Part shown: one piece after another, positions 32,737 through 35,178 of the stretch
Numbering within the stretch: position 1 is the first letter of the stretch
Layout: each line of letters starts with the position of its first letter
Source of the DNA: an uncultured Sphingosinicella sp.
GTDB lineage: Bacteria > Pseudomonadota > Alphaproteobacteria > Sphingomonadales > Sphingomonadaceae
Direction: 5' to 3'
Assembly: GCF_902806315.1 (NCBI RefSeq)
Contig: NZ_CADCWD010000095.1
Span: 1 to 35,178, forward strand
Length of the DNA stretch: 35,178 nucleotides
The notes under the pieces: model-generated
Databases searched by the model: none
Seen by the model: the letters and a program-made list of their open reading frames with translations, nothing else
Told to the model about the DNA's origin: nothing
Position numbers and translations under genes: made by a program

Positions 32737-34203
32737 ATGCAAAGCGAGCGGGCGATCCTGGTCATCGACGAAGGCACGACCAGCACCCGCGCCATGCTGT
32801 TCGCTCCGGACGGCCGCTGCCTCGGCAGCGAGCAGCGCGAGCTCACCCAGCATTATCCGCGGCCGGGCTTGGTCGAGCATGACGCGGAGGAAATCTGGAC
32901 TCTCAGCCACGCCTGCGCCGCGACGATGGTGGAGCGGGCGGGAGGTGCGGAGCGGATCGCGGCGATCGGCATCACCAACCAGCGTGAGACAGTCGTCTTC
33001 TGGTCGAAGCGAACGGGAAGGGCGCTGGCTCCCGCAATTGTGTGGCAGGATCGCCGCACCGAGAGCCTCTGCGGCCGGTTGCGCGAGGACGGGCACGAGC
33101 CGCTGCTGCAAGAGCGCACCGGGCTGCTGCTCGATCCTTATTTCAGCGGCAGCAAGATCGCGTGGGCGCTGGAGCATTGGCCGGAGGTGCGGGAGGCGGG
33201 CGACGACCTGATGGTCGGCACGGTCGAGAGCTGGCTCGTCTATCGGCTGACGGGCGGTCTCCACATCACGGACGCGACGAACGCTTCGCGCACGGCCTTG
33301 ATGGATCTCGGGACCGGGCAATGGGACGATGAGCTTCTCGCCCTTTGGGGCGTGTCCCGGGCGGCTCTTCCCGAGATCGTTGATTGCGCCGGACACTTTG
33401 CAGAAACGAACCTGTTCGGCGCGCTTATTCCCATCACGGGAATGGGCGGCGATCAGCAGGCCGCATCGATAGGCCAAGCCTGCCTCTCGCCCCGCGAGAC
33501 GAAGGCGACTTACGGCACCGGCGCCTTCGTGCTGACGAATACCGGCGACACGCTCCAGCATTCGCGCCATCGCCTGCTTTCGACGATCGCGTGGCAGCTC
33601 GGCGGGCGCCGGAGCTACGCGCTCGAAGGCTCCGTGTTCGTGGCGGGAAGCCTCATCAAGTGGCTGCGCGACGATCTTGGGCTTCTCGCCAGCGCCGCCG
33701 AGACGGAAGCTCTGGCCCGCTCCGTCGAGGATAGCGGCGGCGTTCAATTCGTGCCTGCACTGTCCGGCCTCGGCGCGCCGCACTGGCAGCCTTCCGCCCG
33801 CGCCTCGATCACCGGTCTCAGCTTCTCAACCGGACGGGCGCACATCGCCCGTGCCGCACTTGAAGCGATGGCTCACCAGACGCACGACCTGATGACCGCC
33901 TTCGCGGCGGACGGGGCGCGCTGGCAGTGCCTGAAGGTCGATGGCGGCATGGCGGCAAACGACTGGCTGGCACAGGATCTGGCCGATATGCTGGCTCTGC
34001 CGGTGGAGCGCCCGGCGTTCGTCGAGACCACCGCCCTTGGCGCAGCGATGCTCGCAGGCATCGGCTGCGGCCTGTTCGCCGATCTGGAGGCGGCCGCCAG
34101 CATGCGATCCGACGTGCAGCGCTTCGAGCCGGCGATGGCCGCCGGCACGCGTGAGGCCCGGCTCGCCGGCTGGCGCAAGGCCCTAGACGCAGTGCTCCGC
34201 TAG
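32737..34203 (+). CDS. glpK: Glycerol kinase
   Basis: Phosphorylates glycerol to glycerol-3-phosphate with ATP. The 488-residue FGGY-family protein has the N-terminal phosphate loop VIDEGTTSTRAMLF, the GITNQRETVVFW and WQDRRT glycerol-site segments, GMGGDQQAASIGQ, TYGTGAFVL and the C-terminal KVDGGMAAND ATP motif. It is complete and of normal length. The ATG at 32737 follows the intergenic palindrome by 14 bases with only a weak AGG upstream. It is divergent from glpD, whose substrate it makes. wecB follows on the same strand 34 bases after its stop. Confidence 0.96.
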   Translation: MQSERAILVIDEGTTSTRAMLFAPDGRCLGSEQRELTQHYPRPGLVEHDAEEIWTLSHACAATMVERAGGAERIAAIGITNQRETVVFWSKRTGRALAPAIVWQDRRTESLCGRLREDGHEPLLQERTGLLLDPYFSGSKIAWALEHWPEVREAGDDLMVGTVESWLVYRLTGGLHITDATNASRTALMDLGTGQWDDELLALWGVSRAALPEIVDCAGHFAETNLFGALIPITGMGGDQQAASIGQACLSPRETKATYGTGAFVLTNTGDTLQHSRHRLLSTIAWQLGGRRSYALEGSVFVAGSLIKWLRDDLGLLASAAETEALARSVEDSGGVQFVPALSGLGAPHWQPSARASITGLSFSTGRAHIARAALEAMAHQTHDLMTAFAADGARWQCLKVDGGMAANDWLAQDLADMLALPVERPAFVETTALGAAMLAGIGCGLFADLEAAASMRSDVQRFEPAMAAGTREARLAGWRKALDAVLR

Positions 34204-34237
34204 CTGCTTATTAAATCTTGGCAGCTATTTAGCCCCC

Positions 34238-35178
34238 ATGTCCCAACGCATCCACCTCATCGCCGCAGCCCGTCCCAACTTTGTGAAGGTGGCGCCGCTC
34301 TGGCACGCCTTGAGCGCCGCCGAGGATTTCGAGCCGCTGCTAATCCACACCGGCCAGCATTACGACCCTAACATGTCGGATGCGATCTTCGCCGACCTGC
34401 GGCTCCCTCAACCGGACCATCATCTCGGCGTCGGCTCCGGCAGCCATGCCGAACAGACCGGTGGCGTGATGATCGCCTATGAAAAGATCGCATTGGCCAA
34501 CCGCCCGGATTGGCTGGTGGTGGTCGGCGACGTGAATTCCACCGCCGCCTGCGCGATGGTCGCCGCCAAGCTCCGCTTTCCGGTGGTGCATCTGGAGGCG
34601 GGCCTTAGGAGCCGCGACCGGGACATGCCCGAGGAGATAAACCGCCTCGTCACCGACGTGCTCTCGGACGTGCTCTGGACGCCCTCGCCGGACGGGGACG
34701 AAAATCTCGCCGCCGAGGGCATTCCGGCCGAGCGGATCACGCGTGTCGGCAACATCATGCTGGACAGCTTCGAGCTGGTCCGCCCCGCCATCGAGGCCGC
34801 CGATGTCGCCGGAGAACTTGGACTGGAGCGCGGCCGCTATGGCGTGGTCACGCTCCACCGCCCGTCGAACGTCGAAGATCAGGCGCAATTGGGCCGGCTG
34901 GTCGAAGCTTTGACGGCGGTTCAACGGCGCTTGCCGCTCGTCTTCCCGCTTCATCCCCGGACAGCCCAGCGCCTCAAGGCGGGCGGCCTGCACGAGGTGC
35001 TCCGCCTGACCGGCGTCAAGCTCGTCGACCCGCTCCCGTATGTCCGCTTTATGAGCCTCGTCACCGGAGCCGCCGCCGCGATCACGGACAGCGGCGGCAT
35101 CCAGGAGGAGGCGACCTATCTCGGCATCCCCTGCCTGACGCTGCGCGAGAATACCGAGCGCCCAATCACGATTAGCGA
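34238..35178 (+). CDS. wecB: UDP-N-acetylglucosamine 2-epimerase (non-hydrolysing), partial
   Basis: Interconverts UDP-GlcNAc and UDP-ManNAc, a sugar precursor for surface polysaccharides. The frame is open from the ATG at 34238 to the right edge (about 313 codons; the family is about 360-390 residues, so only the C-terminus is missing). Signatures: ARPNFVKVAPL, HTGQHYD, VVGDVNSTAA, HLEAGLRS, PEEINR, VTLHRPSNV and ITDSGGIQEEA. No clear Shine-Dalgarno is present; the gap after glpK is AT-rich and has a 7-bp hairpin (TAGCTGC 34201-34207 with GCAGCTA 34221-34227) and a TATTTA (34226-34231), so it may have its own promoter. It is functionally unrelated to glpK. Confidence 0.92.
   Translation, partial: MSQRIHLIAAARPNFVKVAPLWHALSAAEDFEPLLIHTGQHYDPNMSDAIFADLRLPQPDHHLGVGSGSHAEQTGGVMIAYEKIALANRPDWLVVVGDVNSTAACAMVAAKLRFPVVHLEAGLRSRDRDMPEEINRLVTDVLSDVLWTPSPDGDENLAAEGIPAERITRVGNIMLDSFELVRPAIEAADVAGELGLERGRYGVVTLHRPSNVEDQAQLGRLVEALTAVQRRLPLVFPLHPRTAQRLKAGGLHEVLRLTGVKLVDPLPYVRFMSLVTGAAAAITDSGGIQEEATYLGIPCLTLRENTERPITIS

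Noticed and set aside
1-35178. CRISPR arrays, tRNA or rRNA genes
   Set aside because: No regularly spaced repeats with unique spacers, and no tRNA or rRNA signature sequences were noticed on either strand by eye.

Overview
The window reads as chromosomal DNA of a high-GC alphaproteobacterium of the sphingomonad type (Sphingomonadaceae or Sphingosinicellaceae). This rests on protein style (TonB receptor, sphingomonad-like serine hydrolases, a LytS/LytTR pair), dense ATGA-type gene overlaps, and a palindromic repeat of a kind I associate with sphingomonads. No species can be named from the sequence alone.

Region 1 (1-608) is a graveyard of mobile DNA: the 3' part of an IS630-type transposase and a decayed excisionase-like plus tyrosine integrase pair.

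Region 2 (689-18524) is the most interesting part, a bipartite catabolic island. A cupin-containing XRE regulator sits in the centre. The left arm (minus strand) encodes a TonB-dependent receptor, a DgcN-like DUF1611 protein, a YkvI-like permease and a serine hydrolase. The right arm (plus strand) encodes a membrane-anchored serine hydrolase, a DgcA/dipeptide-epimerase enzyme, a POT-type peptide transporter, a D-aminoacylase-like lipoprotein, an M19 dipeptidase-like protein and two more serine hydrolases. Each arm is headed by a copy of the same 40-bp promoter/operator-like sequence (31/40 identical), so the arms are probably one regulon. The expected job is uptake and breakdown of D-amino-acid-containing peptides, with D-glutamate converted through N-acetyl-D-glutamate to N-acetyl-L-glutamate. 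Two of the hydrolases lack canonical metal ligands, so their chemistry is uncertain.

Region 3 (18995-26007) is an arginine biosynthesis block, argH followed by argC-J-B-F-R-G. It lacks argD but carries its own ArgR repressor. Two tandem ARG boxes cover the argC promoter and start codon. The order resembles the actinobacterial argCJBDFRGH cluster and hints at transfer. N-acetyl-L-glutamate, the expected product of the neighbouring Dgc enzymes, is the substrate of ArgB.

Region 4 (26004-31199) holds signalling genes: an intact sensor kinase whose response regulator has been reduced by a deletion to its DNA-binding domain and joined to a truncated DUF1579-like gene; a LytS-type kinase with an apparent frameshift; an intact LytTR regulator; four in-phase direct repeats in front of that pair; a HAD phosphatase; a hypothetical protein; and a tiny acidic protein.

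Region 5 (31196-35178) contains divergent glpD and glpK (glycerol use) separated by a near-perfect 29-bp-arm palindrome, then wecB (UDP-GlcNAc 2-epimerase) running off the right edge. No rRNA, tRNA or CRISPR array was seen.
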